64,000 nucleotides of DNA, from positions 12,581,805 through 12,645,804 of the forward strand of contig NC_034016.1 of the NCBI RefSeq assembly GCF_000346465.2, written 5' to 3'. Source of the stretch: Prunus persica (taxonomy: Eukaryota; Streptophyta; Magnoliopsida; Rosales; Rosaceae). The translations under genes and the position numbers were made by a program. This document shows, piece after piece, positions 1 to 11,843 of the stretch (position 1 is the stretch's first letter; each line of letters opens with the position of its first letter). The notes under the pieces are model-generated. The model made no database searches. It was given only the letters and a program-made list of their open reading frames with translations, and was not told where the DNA came from.

Positions 1-134
1 TGCTTGTAATGTGTGCAAAAGTCTTACTCTACACTTCTTATGCAAGCCTATTTAGGGTAGGGTTTTTTGCGCTTGTAATGTGTGTATAAGAGAGGAGAGC
101 TAAGCTTTATATGCATAGGTGACAGTATTAGGGT

Positions 135-458
135 CAGGGACGGACCCTCGTTGTGTACAAACTGGGCTATATCCCAGTCAAGTATTTTTCTTTTGTTATT
201 GTTAGTATAAAACACATAGACTAAATAAGTTGCAATATGTGTTGTGAGTTGTCAACTAATGTTAATTTTAAGCATATATAATCAATTGTTGCTGACATTG
301 TTGGTGTAAAATTGGACTTTTAAATAAATAAAATAAAAATGATATGTCCTTAAATTAAATTTGTATAATATTATGATTAATTTCATAAGTCTTCCTATAA
401 AGTTTTGCCGGATCTAAAATTTAGCCCACCCTATTTCGAAATCCTAAGTCCGTCCCTG
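135..458. mobile_element. hAT-type MITE, 324 bp
   Basis: Inverted ends CAGGGACGGACCC and GTCCGTCCCTG are flanked by the 8-bp direct repeat ATTAGGGT (127-134 and 459-466), the target-site size of hAT transposons. There is no coding capacity. The same element lies at 54886-55209 in copy B. A related unoccupied sequence (gtgactgtatttgggtcc, about 54700-54718) supports the inferred insertion point. Confidence 0.85.
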
Positions 459-466
459 ATTAGGGT

Positions 467-2189
467 CCATATGACTCTTTTGACCCAATATGGTTTCCAC
501 TTGCATTTTAGGCTTTTTTTTGCTTATTGTTTCCACCTTGGGCAAACCGAATAAAGTAAAGTCTGAAAGCGCCAAGGTGGATGAGGAGGAGAGCTTCAAC
601 TTTAAATCCAACAACTTCAACTTCTAAAACAGAACAAAAAGAGATCATCGCACTGCATCAATTACTGTTTTCCCTAATATAAGCTTGAGTGCTTCTTCAC
701 CATGCTCATCAATTCGTATCTACCAAAACAACAAAGGAGGGCTTGAGAAACACTCAAAAAATCTTATTTTCCCGAGCAAATTTTGATTTGATTTGTGACT
801 TTTTGTTTCTCCCTATTTCTAACCAATAATTTGCGTTCGTGAATATGAAAATATTTTGCACTTTTAAAAATCCCGTATTTGTTTTCTCATACCTTCAATA
901 TTACGGTAAGGGAATAAAACTATCTCAAGTTTAAGGATAAACACACTTAGTCACTTAAGCGACAAATCTTTTATTTACAAATAATATTTTAAAAAACCTT
1001 GTTGGCCTTTTTTTTTTTTTTTTTTCCAAGTGTAGGTGTTTTGTTGATGTCTAGTTGTTGTGTCTAGTTGTTGATGGCTAGTGTGGATGCAGATTTCGTC
1101 CAAAAAAAATAGTGTGGATGCAGATAGAACAGTCTGTTTTAAAGTCTCAATATCACAATCACACCTTTAACAATAGAGGAACTTTTTTCTTTGGTCAATT
1201 AAATAATAGAGAAACTTTAAGTCCCACTCAACAGAGGATCACAAATGTACGGACGTGACCCCACGAAGGATGTTCATAAACGCGAAAATATATTATGGGG
1301 CGTGAGAAACAAAATCCAGTTAGTTGAAAAAATTGTGGAAGATGTTGCGCCAGGTGTTGCGCGTTGATGTGACACCTCTTTTTTTATTTATTTATGTATT
1401 TATTTCAACATCAACCCAAATTGATGATCCAAATTAAATTCAAGCTATTTTAATAATAAAAAAAATATTAAACAATTGATATTTAAATTTAACGGTTAAA
1501 ATAATATTTTAAATTAATTTAAATCATATCCAAATTCACTCTAAACTCTATAAATACTCACTTATTTCTCAAATAAAATTATATTTATGGAATTTTAATT
1601 TTTTTTAGTCAAATTGTTTAAAAAAATTAAATTATGAAGTTATTTAAAAAGATTAAATGAAGAAAAATTATCCATGGAAAAAAAAATATTAGACTTAAAC
1701 TATTCTTAAACAATTTAATAAAGTTGCGGACTAAAAATTTGATTATGAAGGGTTGAGGGAAAAAACGGTTTTGATATGGGCAAAACCCAAATAGTTACTT
1801 TTTGAAATGGGAAAATTTGGGTTTAGTACCAAATGAGTTGGAGAATGCCTAAGAGAATTAATTAAGATGGTTTTCACACCAACTGCTTGAAGCTTCAAGG
1901 AGGTTTCTTCTTAATGTTCACCATGTGACAAGTATTCTGTTGACTAGAGCTCCATTATACCGTCTCCTAAGACCACTGTTCGTAACTCAATACTTTTTTC
2001 ATTAGACTAGATTCCATTAGCAAAAAATTTATTATATTCTACATTAATGTTGTTTAAAAAAGTGGTACAAATCACCTTTTTACCCAAACTAGTGTGTCTT
2101 TTTTGTTGTTGTTGTCTCAGTTAAATATACTTGAATACTTTTCGATTTGAGTGGATTGTATTTTCTAGCGATAATCTTCCCGTGATGAC
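467..2189. other. Gene-free AT-rich stretch
   Basis: No open frame with a recognisable protein was seen. The stretch contains a poly-T tract near 1010-1026 and the segment 1115-1300, which resembles the two flanks of the TIR element at 3826-6923. The same sequence is present in copy B at about 55210-56959. Confidence 0.6.
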
Positions 2190-2794
2190 CAGGGACGGAT
2201 CCAGGATTTCAAAATGACGTGGGCTAAATTTACCTTACATACAAACCTATTGAAAAAACTCAACGGTACAAGTAAATTTCATTGATAACAAAAAAATACA
2301 CGAGAGACATAATGAGTCTTACCCTTCAAATAACACTTATATAAGTTGCGCTATTCAAGTCTTCACAACATTAAAATCACAATTATTGATTCATTATTTA
2401 TATTATCAGCAAATTCTCTTTCAATATGAAGTAGGATACAATTAGCAAGAAACTCATCACCTATCTTATTCCAAAGTCGATTTTTAATAAGTCTCATACA
2501 TGAAAATGCTCATTCTGTTGTTGTTGTAGACACAAGAAGAGTTAGAACCAAATGAATCAATCTATCAATCAAGTAGTATGTTTCTGCTAATTTTGTTCTT
2601 TTTATTTATTTGTTCAACCTAGTCCTAATAGGATTAGTTAATAATATTTTATTTAGGTGGTTAGCCAAGTCTTAATGGGATTAATTAATAATATTTTATT
2701 TAGATGACTTAGGCTAGAATATTAATTTAGTCTATAAAAAAAACAAGCTGCCTGGACTTTAGCCCAAGTTAGCATGTTAGTAGGTACGTGCCTG
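2190..2794. mobile_element. Non-autonomous hAT-type element, 605 bp
   Basis: The element starts CAGGGACGGATCCAG and ends with a partly matching inverted end (CTACGTGCCTG type). It is flanked by the 8-bp direct repeat GTGATGAC (2182-2189 and 2795-2802). No transposase frame is present. The copy at 56960-57562 has the same target repeats, so the insertion predates the A/B duplication. The left end resembles that of the MITE at 135-458, so the two may be related. Confidence 0.8.
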
Positions 2795-3035
2795 GTGATG
2801 ACTTAAGAAAATGAACTATTCGGATAATGGGAAGTATTACGGAGTGGATACAAAAAAGTAATTTTTGTATTAGCTTATTAACTAGTTAGCACTAAAAAGC
2901 TATTGATTGTAGTAAACATATTTCCGACATGTAGTCTAGATAACAGCCATAAATGTGGTTTAATGTTAGTTACTAGCTAGCTACTTACTATTATCTATCT
3001 AGCTAATATCTAATCATCTATATTACACATTACAT

Positions 3036-3092
3036 CTAAAACCATGTCATTGAGTTTCAATCCGACCAATTCCATAATGTAGAGGGGATCAT
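3036..3092 (-). pseudogene. SABATH methyltransferase exon-3 relic
   Basis: This short stretch matches the 3' part of exon 3 of the complete gene (7957-8014). Read on the minus strand it gives a peptide like [11 protein letters not shown]. Nothing recognisable of the rest of the gene surrounds it. The same relic is at 57802-57858 in copy B. Confidence 0.75.
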
Positions 3093-5248
3093 GGCTCTGT
3101 ATGCTTGTTTTCCTAGGTGCTTACCAGAAGTGTGTGCCAGATTAATTCATTCACACACAAACACTAGGTGCAACAAGTATCTGCTTGTTTTTCTTTTGTT
3201 TCCCTGTCGCTTTTTCAGACAAACTTTGGTTCACGTGGCGATGAAAAAGCTTGAGGCTGAGGATTCAAAGTACAAAAACAACCGAACCTTAATTCAGTTA
3301 GGATTTTTCTATCATCTGGGTGGCTAAGATTGTGCAATAGTCATCTGTTTAATAAGACAATTTTACTATTATTTATCACCCCTTGGCCCCTCTGCTTTTG
3401 TCTTCGATCTCCCTCAACTTCTTTCATTATCTGATAGCTATTTAATAAAATCTTAATCTCCTGCCATCCAGGTTTAGTTCATTGAAAAATAGTATTCATT
3501 TGTAGATTAGAGTTTTTAAGTTCGAAACCCCATGACATCTCCCATCTCTAATTATGTGTGTGAATGAAGTATCGCTTGGATACTAAAAAATAATTCCTAA
3601 TCTCCTTTTTCAACTCACCAACCCTCTATTTTATATGTATATTAAAGAGAAGTAGTTGCATCTCGGCAAGAGCAAAAGTTTTAATGTACACTCCTTATGC
3701 AAGCCTATATGGAAGAGGAGACCTAAGCCGATAACGAAACAATTCTTAGAAAAGAAAAAAACAACAAACCCTTATTTGGTATTGATGTATATTGTGGATG
3801 CAGATGGAGCAGTCTATTTCTCTGAGGGGTCGTTTGGTACGGCGGACTGTCATGGACTGGACTAAATTCTGTGACTATTTTGGATTAGCTCGGATTGGCC
3901 TAAGCTGGATTGAGTACTGACCTACGTTTGTGCTGCGTCGGACTAAGAAGCTGCATTGTAAAAATAGTAAAGACCTATGTTTGGTGTTGTGACAGACTAA
4001 AATATAATTATTTTAATAATCAATTTTAATTAAAAATAAATAAAATTCTAATATTTAATTTTAATTAAAGATTGCTAAAACTATCTTATCTCATCTTTTT
4101 TTTTTTCTTTTTTTCTTTCTTCCTATTTTCTTCTTCCTTCCCAAGTTCCTAGGCCATCCCCTTTTTTTTATTTTTTCCTTTCTTCCTCTCTTCTTCTTCC
4201 TTCCTTCTTAATCAACTGTCTAGATTGAAAGCTGTAACCTTTACTGAGAGACAGAGTGGTCAAGGGTTTTAGGTGAGAAAAAGCGCAGAGAGACAGAGAG
4301 ACAGAGACAGAGGCTGAAAATTCAATACCAACTATTTATTCCATAAGTTCAACTTGATGTTTTCTATGTCATTTCCCGGAAGAATCCTTTAATGGGTATC
4401 AATTAGTTTTTAGAATTTTTTTCAAACCAATTCATGACTTCCTTCTCTCAGTCTCATACAAGAAAGCCCACATCTCCGTTAATAGTGTCCCCTTTTGCAG
4501 TTGTCCTGATCATGGTGGATGATTTCTTGGATCAATTGGGTTTGAAAGTGGTTTTTTGAATTTGGGTTCAAATGGGTTGTGGTCCCATTGGGTTTGAATT
4601 GGTAGGGGTTGATTCGAGTGACTGGGTTTGAATTGGTGGTGGTTGGTTCGAAGGACTGGGTTTGACGATGGTCTGTGGTGATTCTGGTGGTTGGGTTGGG
4701 TCTATGGTGGTTACAATTCTAGGTGAAGAAGAAGAAGCTGGTTATTGTCGGACTCGCGTTCTCTGTTTATTGAAATCGCTATTTTGCGAACCGTGTTTGA
4801 GGCTCACTAAATTGGAAGAGCGAGTGAGGCTTTTTGTTTACTGTTGTACTATACAATCCCATTTAATTTAGTTCCCCTCTTACCAAACATGATTTTCAGG
4901 GGCCGTTTGGTACACCGGATTATTATAGATTGGACTAAATCCTTGGACTGTCTTGGATTAGCTCGAATTGGCTTAAGCTGGATTAAGTACTGACCTACCT
5001 TTGGTGCTGTGTCAGACTAAGAAGCTGGATTGTAAAAATAGTGAAGACCTATGTTTGGTGATGTATTGGATTAAAACAATTATTTAAATATTTAAAATTC
5101 ATTAGGGATTTTGACCTAAAACTAAGTAAATGCTACAAAGAAACCAACGAAAAATGTATAATTTATTAAATAAAAAAATTATAATTTTTTTAAAAGCTAA
5201 AACTATCTTTATCTCATGTCTTTCTTCTTTTTTTCTACTTTTTCTTTT

Positions 5249-6117
5249 GAGTGCTGCTAAACGAACCCTAAAATTAACTGAGTAGACCCTACTACCAAAC
5301 TATTTATTGAATTACTAATTTATCATAATATAAAATGACCAAAAAGGATCTATTGAATTGTGAAACAAATAAAACTTTAATAAGTACACCTTACTCACTA
5401 TATTCAACCCTTATCAGACATAAAAAAAAGTCTTCATATTGCTTGGTGCTCACGAATAACGCAACTAGGGAAAAGAACAGTCCACGCATGAGCAAGTATT
5501 AAACTCTAACGGAACCCGGGGTTAGTAAAGATAGTTTACCTCCCCTGCCCACGAATATCGTTCTTGATGCTAAAATCTCCCTCTATAGGTGTCGAGGGCC
5601 TTTACGGCTTCTTCATTCCTAGCCGAGTTCTGAACTGATGTGTAGCATCGGGGCCGCGGGATCAAGCTTCGGGCTAGCTTAGATACCTGTCCGATCTATC
5701 AGGGGGTTACTTAAGTGGGCCAACAGGTGGCCTATATGATCGTTACCGCCTCTTAAGGAGCTTGCTATCGTAACCCTTTCTCCCGGTGTATGTGAAAAAG
5801 AGTGACGAACCCATTTTTTTTTTCGGAGGCTATTTCACCATTGGGACTAATAATAGTACCCCCCGCAACGAGTACTAGTTTAGGATTGGTATTATGAAAT
5901 TAAAGATTTTGATGAAACCCAAAATCTGAAAAGAGAGCACAGATTCATGTAAAAAGAGAAACTTTGTTTAGGATTGGTATTAGAGTATTGTACTAGGGCT
6001 ATTTTTGGTAGCTAAATAGGGTGTACTTAATTAATTTTACATTTTAATTAAAATATTAGGGTTAACTTAGATTATAGGGTGTACTTAGTTAATTTTAGGG
6101 TTCGTTTAGCAGCACTC
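5249..6117. mobile_element. Nested TIR element (GAGTGCTGCTAAACGAACCC ends)
   Basis: The inverted ends GAGTGCTGCTAAACGAACCC / GGGTTCGTTTAGCAGCACTC extend with a shared AAAATTAACT block. The copy at 60051-60499 has clean 8-bp flanking repeats TTTCTTTT (60043-60050 and 60500-60507), which suggests a hAT-like origin. Copy C lacks the element near 47880, giving a natural empty site. No protein is encoded. Copy A is longer than copy B because of the 404-bp insert at 5466-5869. Confidence 0.75.
5466..5869. other. 404-bp foreign-looking insert, candidate organelle DNA
   Basis: The segment is present in copy A and absent from copy B, where the unbroken site is at 60261-60265. It is bordered by the 5-bp repeat GCAAC (5461-5465 and 5865-5869). 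Its composition is clearly richer in G+C than everything around it, with stretches such as GGGGCCGCGGG, and its ends are not the TG...CA of a solo LTR. Plant mitochondrial DNA inserted into the nucleus is my best reading, from composition and texture only. I do not recognise a specific mitochondrial gene. Confidence 0.4.
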
Positions 6118-6923
6118 TGTCTTTTGTCTTCCTTTTTCTCCCTTTTTCTTTTTCTTCTTCCTTCCCAGGCCCACTTTCTTTTTTTCTTTTTTCTCTCTTC
6201 CTCCCGATCTCACTCTATGGTTCTCTCTTTTTTTCTCCAATATTGATACAATGATATCCTTCTCCTTCTCTCTCCTTTTCTATCTCTCCCTCCCAACCTT
6301 TCTCTGCCTCCTCATCATTTTCTCTCTCTTATTCCCCTGTGAAGTCACCGATTTTCATCTCCTTTCAAGTCACAAATCTCCATCTGATTTCATTGAGCCA
6401 TGGTTGATGGTTGATGATTTTTCATAGGGTTCAATTGGGTTTGACAGTGGTGGTTGAATTTGGTTTTGGTTCCACTGGATTTGAATTGGTGGTGGTTGAT
6501 TTGAGTGGGTGGGTTTGAATTGGTGGCGGTTGATTCAAGTGGCTGGGCTTGAATTGGTGGTGGATGGTTTGAGTGACTGGGTTTGACGACTGTCTGTGGT
6601 GATTCTGGTGGTTCGACTGGGGATATGGTGGTGACAATTCTAGGTGAAGAAGAAGAAGAAGTTGGTTATCGTTGGACTCGCTTGCTCTGTTTAGCAAGCT
6701 CGCTATTTTGCGAACCATTTTTCAAGCTCGTTATATTGAACCAATGAGCGAGGCAAATTTTTTACTGTTAGACTATTTAATCTCATTTAGGTTAGTCCTC
6801 CTCTTACCAAACATGGGTTTTCAAGTGCTATTTAACCCAATTCAATATAGTGAGGGGTACCAAACATGCCCTCAAAGTGTTATTTAACACTGTCCAGGGC
6901 AGTCCAGCCTACCAAACATGCCC

Positions 6924-7508
6924 GACGTCTCAATAATTTCTCGTTCATGTGTACGGATCATAAACGCGAAAATATATTATGGGGTATGAGAAACAAAAAT
7001 CCAATTACATGAAAATATCAATGACCAACAAGCTTAAACCATAAAAATTCACTTTCAATTTCGCATACAATAACTAGATTGGAGTTTTGGGTTCAAGCAT
7101 CAAATTATGTGGTGGATTTTTTTTTTTTAATTTAAAAAAAAAATCTTGTTAAACTTGAACTGGAGTTTCTAAATCTTCTTTGTGTGCTTCTAATCAACAA
7201 AAAACATCTAATTAACAATCTTGAACATGAACTTCTTTTTTCAAGGGTCTTAATTTGAGTTTGGATAGCTAGTTAGGGTTTTGGGTTTTCTACGAATCGA
7301 AAACTGAAGCTAAATTGATAATTTTTCGAAGAAACTTCGCTTCCATTTCCTTTAACGCATTTCAAATCAAAGTATGAATAACACAAAGATGACCAAATGT
7401 CAACAACTTTATTCTTAACAATAAACTGAAGTCCAAGAGACCTGAAAGGTACAAACGTTACATAAACAAAGCATATGGAACATAAGCCCCATTTCTTGAA
7501 TATTCATC
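6924..7508. other. Intergenic stretch 3' of the methyltransferase gene
   Basis: No gene is seen. It contains a short motif block (cataaacgcgaaaatata) also found near 1274, a poly-T/poly-A palindromic patch near 7120-7142, and presumably the 3' UTR and terminator region of the minus-strand gene at 7509-9137. Confidence 0.5.
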
Positions 7509-9137
7509 TCAACGCTTCTTTGTCAACGAGATAACCAGGTTAATGAACTGGCAGTTTTCCCTTTCCATGTGATCAAGAACATCTGCTTCAAACCTACGAA
7601 ACAAATCGTCCATGGGTGCTTCTCCGAATTGGCACGCCAGAATCGGCTCTCCCACAGCCCTTATGTCAGTGGCAAATATTGCAGCCCTTGTCTTCTTATC
7701 AAGGCCACTGTTAGCTTGCTTGACATAAGAGTCCCAATCATTTTTGAAAACTTCAAGGTTTTGCAAAATAAATGATCCTTCAGCCTGGATCACCTCTTCT
7801 ATCTCCTTCGTTGTAGGTGTATAGAATGGCATATTGAATGCGTCCAATTTTTCCTTACCAATCAAACCCTGATAATTCATCAAAATATACATTTCTAAAT
7901 AGCTAAAAAGGAAATATATTGCAGCCCTACTTGCTAGAATCTAATATTTAATTACCTCTAAAACCATGTCATTGAGTTTCAGTCCTACAAATTCCCAAAT
8001 GCAGAGGGGATCGTCACTCTTTATGCTGCCCATGGTTGTGAGGACCATACTGCCACCAGGGACGAGCTCTTTGGCACGTGACCTCAGAAAGACTGTGAAG
8101 TCCCTTTTGAATTGCTCCAAGTATTGCTTAAACACAGCTGGAGGGCTTGTCTTTGCTATATATATGTTCCCCTTGTTAAGTGCCTCTCCTTCTTTGGTCA
8201 CCAAGCCTTTTGGAATCTACGTACACACGTTTATGCTCATCACTTGTCAGATTAAATTATCAGAAACGATTTTAGAATTATTATTATTTTACCAATTGAA
8301 TAAAGCTAAAAAATTAGACAAACTTGCAAGATATATATATATTTTTAAATCCCTAGTTGATTGAGAAAGTCTTCTCATGGAGATATTTTTATGTTTGAAT
8401 GCAGCATCCTGCCATGTGGTGTAACTAATGAGTTATATATAACTGGGTGTATGAAGAGTTTATGCCTAATAACGGACTCAATGATTGATTAAAAAAAATC
8501 CAAACCTCAGAGATCCAGTGGAGAGCATAAGAAGAGTGAACAAAGTGGAGAGAATTGTCGGGGAAGAGCCTGCCATAGAAAGAGCCAGGCATTCCTGCAA
8601 TGAAACATGGCCCAAGCTTCTTTTCAGGTTCTTCATCAAGTTTCTTATAGAAGCCTGGCAATGATCTGAACACCGTGTTGAAATCGTTTCGGGGAAGATC
8701 ATTCAAGAAGGCTTGGAGTGATGGAGGTGGGCGGTTGCGCTTTTGGAAAGTGTTGCGGATGTTGTCTATGATATCTGATACCACCAAAAGGGTGTTGGGT
8801 CCTGAAGAGCATCCCAAGTCCGCTACTTTCAAACACTCTGGGAACAGAGTGCAACACAGCTCCTCTATGCTTGCATCAACTATAGGCTTCACCGTTGAAA
8901 TCACTGCTCTCTGAAAGTTATAAAAATAAAAATAAAAAGGGTTTAAGAAAGCATGAATATTGCATAGTTTTGGTTAGCAAAATAGTTTGAGAACAAGCCA
9001 TGCTCTTTAAGTGTGCTTGATATAAAATCAACGCAACTAGAGAGAGAGAGAGAGAGAGTAACTTGAAGTAGGGAATTGTTTGCATAGCTTGTTTTCCCAA
9101 CTCCTCCATTCATGTGTAGAACTTGCTCTACCTCCAT
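7509..9137 (-). CDS. SABATH carboxyl methyltransferase, four exons
   Basis: The family transfers a methyl group from S-adenosylmethionine to a carboxyl group of small acids such as salicylate, benzoate, jasmonate or gibberellins, in the cytosol. Exons on the minus strand: 9063-9137, 8506-8910, 7956-8216 and 7509-7868. All have GT-AG borders in phase 0, giving 366 residues, which is normal for the family. Exon 1 has the SAM/substrate motif [17 protein letters not shown]. Exon 2 has [10 protein letters not shown] (SAM binding), [11 protein letters not shown] and [10 protein letters not shown], followed by [10 protein letters not shown]. Exon 3 has [19 protein letters not shown]. The protein ends [10 protein letters not shown]. 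The residue before the aromatic-clamp Trp is His, as in jasmonate-type enzymes, not the Met usual in salicylate methyltransferases. The substrate therefore cannot be called. No break was found, so it is probably functional. Confidence 0.92.
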
Positions 9138-9218
9138 TTTTATGTTCTCAAATAATACTCCTTCCTCTCTCTCTCACTCTCTTTCTCTTGGTATCTATTC
9201 TGCTGGAAGACTCCCTCA

Positions 9219-9226
9219 TATTTATA
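9219..9226 (-). promoter_or_regulatory. TATA box of the SABATH gene
   Basis: On the minus strand TATAAATA lies about 80 bp upstream of the ATG (9135-9137). The leader between them is CT/GA-rich (9160-9190 region), as in many plant promoters. The same arrangement, with a much longer CT tract, precedes the truncated copy in C. Confidence 0.6.
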
Positions 9227-9344
9227 GCAAAATGCTTACCCAACACAACGAACCTTACTTTTTTAGTTGGAAAGTAAGTGTTATCTAACATGATATCAAA
9301 ATTCCCATAAGTCGCCAACGTTGATTATATTCTAGGTCTTAAGT

Positions 9345-9549
9345 GATATATGGTGGTTAAGGTGTTGGAGGAGTAAAATGGGAGGGGTTCAATTCCCCTT
9401 TGTGTTTTTTCCCCCTCTCTTTTTTCCCTTTTTTTTTCTTCTTCTTTTTCCTTTTTTTTTTTTCTTTTACATCGATATTTTCGATATTTTAGTGATATTA
9501 CACCGATATTTTCGATATTTCATCGATATTATCGATATTTCAGACTATG
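9345..9549. mobile_element. Deleted MULE-type MITE remnant with tRNA-SINE inside
   Basis: This is the counterpart of the full element at 50133-50809. Copy A keeps only the right end (TCGATATT repeats up to CAGACTAT) and an internal tRNA-like segment. That segment has GGTGGTTAAGG and GGGGTTCAATTCCC, which resemble Pol III boxes A and B. The flanking CTTAAGT/CTTAAGTAT repeats remain at both sides. Confidence 0.55.
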
Positions 9550-10219
9550 ATCTTAAGTATTAAATTCCTATGTAACTAACACATCTTTGGCAGCATTAGG
9601 TGTCTAACAGTGTACACTACTTTTCCTGAATTAAAAGTTTGATGGAAGTGCTGGTCTCTCCTTTCCTATTAAGTAGCTGCAAATGGACAATTAAATCTTG
9701 TCTTCTTCTTTTTTTTTTCATACAAACGATATTAGAGGCGGAGAGATTTCAAATTGTATCACGGGACTATGAAAATAATTATTTTTCGATCGGATGTATT
9801 GTACAATACATGTCCATCGTGTGAAACTCGTGGTCGGTGGAGAGCGAGGGCCATCTTTTGGAGCTTAATGACGTGGTTCATCCATGACCAATGAATCATG
9901 CAGCAGAGCCGAAGGGGACAATAATGTGAGATCGAATGGTCTTGTTCAAAAAGAATTTCCTTTCCATGGGGAATTCTCAATTTCTCATGCCCAGTGTTAA
10001 GAAACTAAAATGAGGCCTATTCTTTTTTGTCTTATTTTAATGTTTCCCTTGAACTTTCATCAATTTGGGCAAAACAAAATGTTAACTTGCCGACATGACT
10101 TGAGCATATTTAGTAGTTTGGGACACCTGACGAAGAGAATATTGAGTCAGTTGAAAGTTCGAAAGAGAAATTGAAATTCGAAGAAAAAAAAACAAGGTGA
10201 CTATGCTATTAGCCTGACG
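9550..10219. other. Upstream region of the SABATH gene, no gene seen
   Basis: The same sequence is present in copy C at 50810-51473. Near 9719 is a stretch (atacaaacgatatta) that resembles the 3' end of the tRNA-derived SINE at 40355-40475. No protein is recognisable. Confidence 0.5.
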
Positions 10220-10565
10220 CAGAGGCGGCCCTGGGGTGGTGCAAGTGGTGCCATCGCACAGGGCCCCCGATTCTAAAAGGGCCTCCCGAAAAAAAATTCT
10301 TTATATTATATATATATTAATATTATAGGAATTGTATATATAGTATAGCGTGCTAGACATTTGCACAAGGGCGTGTCTGGTGGAGTTGGTTCCAGCGCTT
10401 CTCCATTTAACGTAGCGCCAGAGTTTGATTCTTGTTGAAGTCGGTCCATATGCTGTTTTTATATTATTTTTGCATTATAACTAAAAACTTTACATAATAA
10501 ATAAATAAATGAAAAACCAAAAATCCTTGAAATAAAAGGAAACATCGAAGCTAACCACAGGGAGG

Positions 10566-10600
<35 letters not shown>

Positions 10601-11241
10601 TCCAAACACTTTCTACTCCGATCATTCTTTTAAAAAAAAATTTAAAAAAAGTTTTCTCATCTAAGAAAAGTATTTTTTTCATTCAAAACAAAACAAAAAA
10701 AACTTCATGGATTCTTCTTTTCTTTTAAACTCTGATTTTCTGATAAGTAATCATCATCATTCATCAATCTCTCTTTGGTTCTTTTTTCAATCCTTTGATA
10801 ATTTTAGTTATTCTTTCAATTTCAGGAATTTCAACACCAAAAAGAGAAAACCCTAATTCCTATATTCATAAAGAACACTCAAAATCAAATAGTCAAATTC
10901 AAATTTCAGGAATTTGTGTGCAACTACTCTTTAATTTGTGATTGCCAATTTTTTTTTCCAATTAAACACAAATTGCTTATTGGAGGCAGCAAAGGACCTT
11001 GTAGGGGCACAATGAGCTTATTTTTGTACCAAATATTTAATTTTATCAAATAGAAACATTTAAATTTTTATGAATTTGATTTCTAATTGTCATTACATAT
11101 TTATTCATGACTTTTAGTTATAAAAAAATTGTTTATGACATTAAGTTATGCCAAATTTTTATTTATAGTATTTCGTATTAAATTATGTGAAGCTCCAATT
11201 TAAGTTCGCACAGGGCCCTCAAAATCTCAGAGACGGCCTTG
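10220..11241. mobile_element. Non-autonomous hAT element, 1.02 kb
   Basis: The element begins CAGAGGCGGCCCTG and ends ACGGCCTTG (imperfect inverted ends). It is flanked by the perfect 8-bp repeat GCCTGACG (10212-10219 and 11242-11249). Copy C has the single unoccupied site at 51474-51481, so the insertion followed the A/C duplication. Both termini carry a 'cgcacagggccc' block in the subterminal region. Inside are a (TA)n tract near 10569-10598 and a tRNA-like segment (about 10375-10440). No transposase is encoded. Confidence 0.88.
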
Positions 11242-11843
11242 GCCTGACGGTGTTGTCTATAGGAGTTTCCATTGCTCACCAAAAAACAGCAGCAAATCAT
11301 AAACCCAGAAATATTTATAATAAAGAAAGAAAGAAAGAAAGTTTAGAAAAGGTAACAACTTTAGGTGGGGAAGAGAGAAGAGAAGGGGAGGGTCAGATAT
11401 TTTCTAGGGTTGGCAAAGATCCGTGTGTTTTTTAAACTAGTATAAAAAAAAATAATAAGGGTAAACTACAGTAAATCCTCCAACATGTAGGGTCATTTAC
11501 GAATTCATACCTGCTTTTGGGGACATTTATGGGTACATACTCAACGTCATGGAAAACCTACATATTGCCCTCTCTGTTGTGTGCCTACGTGGCGTCTAGC
11601 TGGACAATTTTTTAAGGGCATTTTCGGCAGATCAAGTCCCTGGGTTTCGCACCCAAAACAACACGTGGTTTACTTTAATTCAAAAAAGAAAAACAGAGAA
11701 CCCCCAAATCGAGTTCCATATCTAAGCCCCCACTCAGACCTAGCCCCCAAATCAATAGAAGTGGATACCCAGGTTCCAATTGGAAGAAGACAAAGACGAC
11801 GATGTCAACGAGGTGGATGATGTCTGTAAATCGAAGATAGGAA

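Larger units (their letters stand above)
3826..6923. mobile_element. Composite TIR element with GTTTGGTA ends
   Basis: Left end GGGGTCGTTTGGTACG and right end (reverse complement) GGGCATGTTTGGTAGG extend into an inverted repeat of about 40 bp that also shares a GGACTG core. The left flank (3795-3825) and right flank (6924-6985) together resemble the continuous sequence at 1115-1300, which supports the boundaries. Inside are two related units in tandem, about 3826-4895 and 4899-6923. Each has a pyrimidine-rich stretch, a GGTGGTTG-rich stretch and a conserved block ending in TACCAAACATG. I see no transposase. Copies are at 58608-61304 and, partly, 46611-48693. The superfamily is not settled because I cannot fix the target-site repeat. 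Confidence 0.6.
1..6960. repeat. Segmental duplication, copy A (partner of 54757-61361)
   Basis: From base 1 the sequence is repeated almost base for base from 54757, with small indels, until the two diverge at about 6960 and 61361. The shared block holds two hAT-type elements, a SABATH exon relic and a composite TIR element. A third copy (C, from 46611) matches only from about 4008 onward. The duplication includes the older insertions, so those predate it. The 404-bp insert at 5466-5869 is in copy A only, so it came later or was lost from B. The left edge of the duplication is outside the window. Confidence 0.93.

Noticed and set aside
3470..3560. Possible further SINE head (aagttcgaaaccccatg)
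   Set aside because: Only a box B-like word is convincing; box A and a tail are not clear.
4662..4871. Short plus-strand frame conserved in A, B and C (VLGEEEE and RLTKLEERVRLF)
   Set aside because: Conservation follows from recent duplication of the TIR element. It differs between units by frame-changing indels and has no known domain.
7966..8364. 132-codon plus-strand frame
   Set aside because: Shadow of exon 3 and the adjoining intron of the SABATH gene on the other strand.
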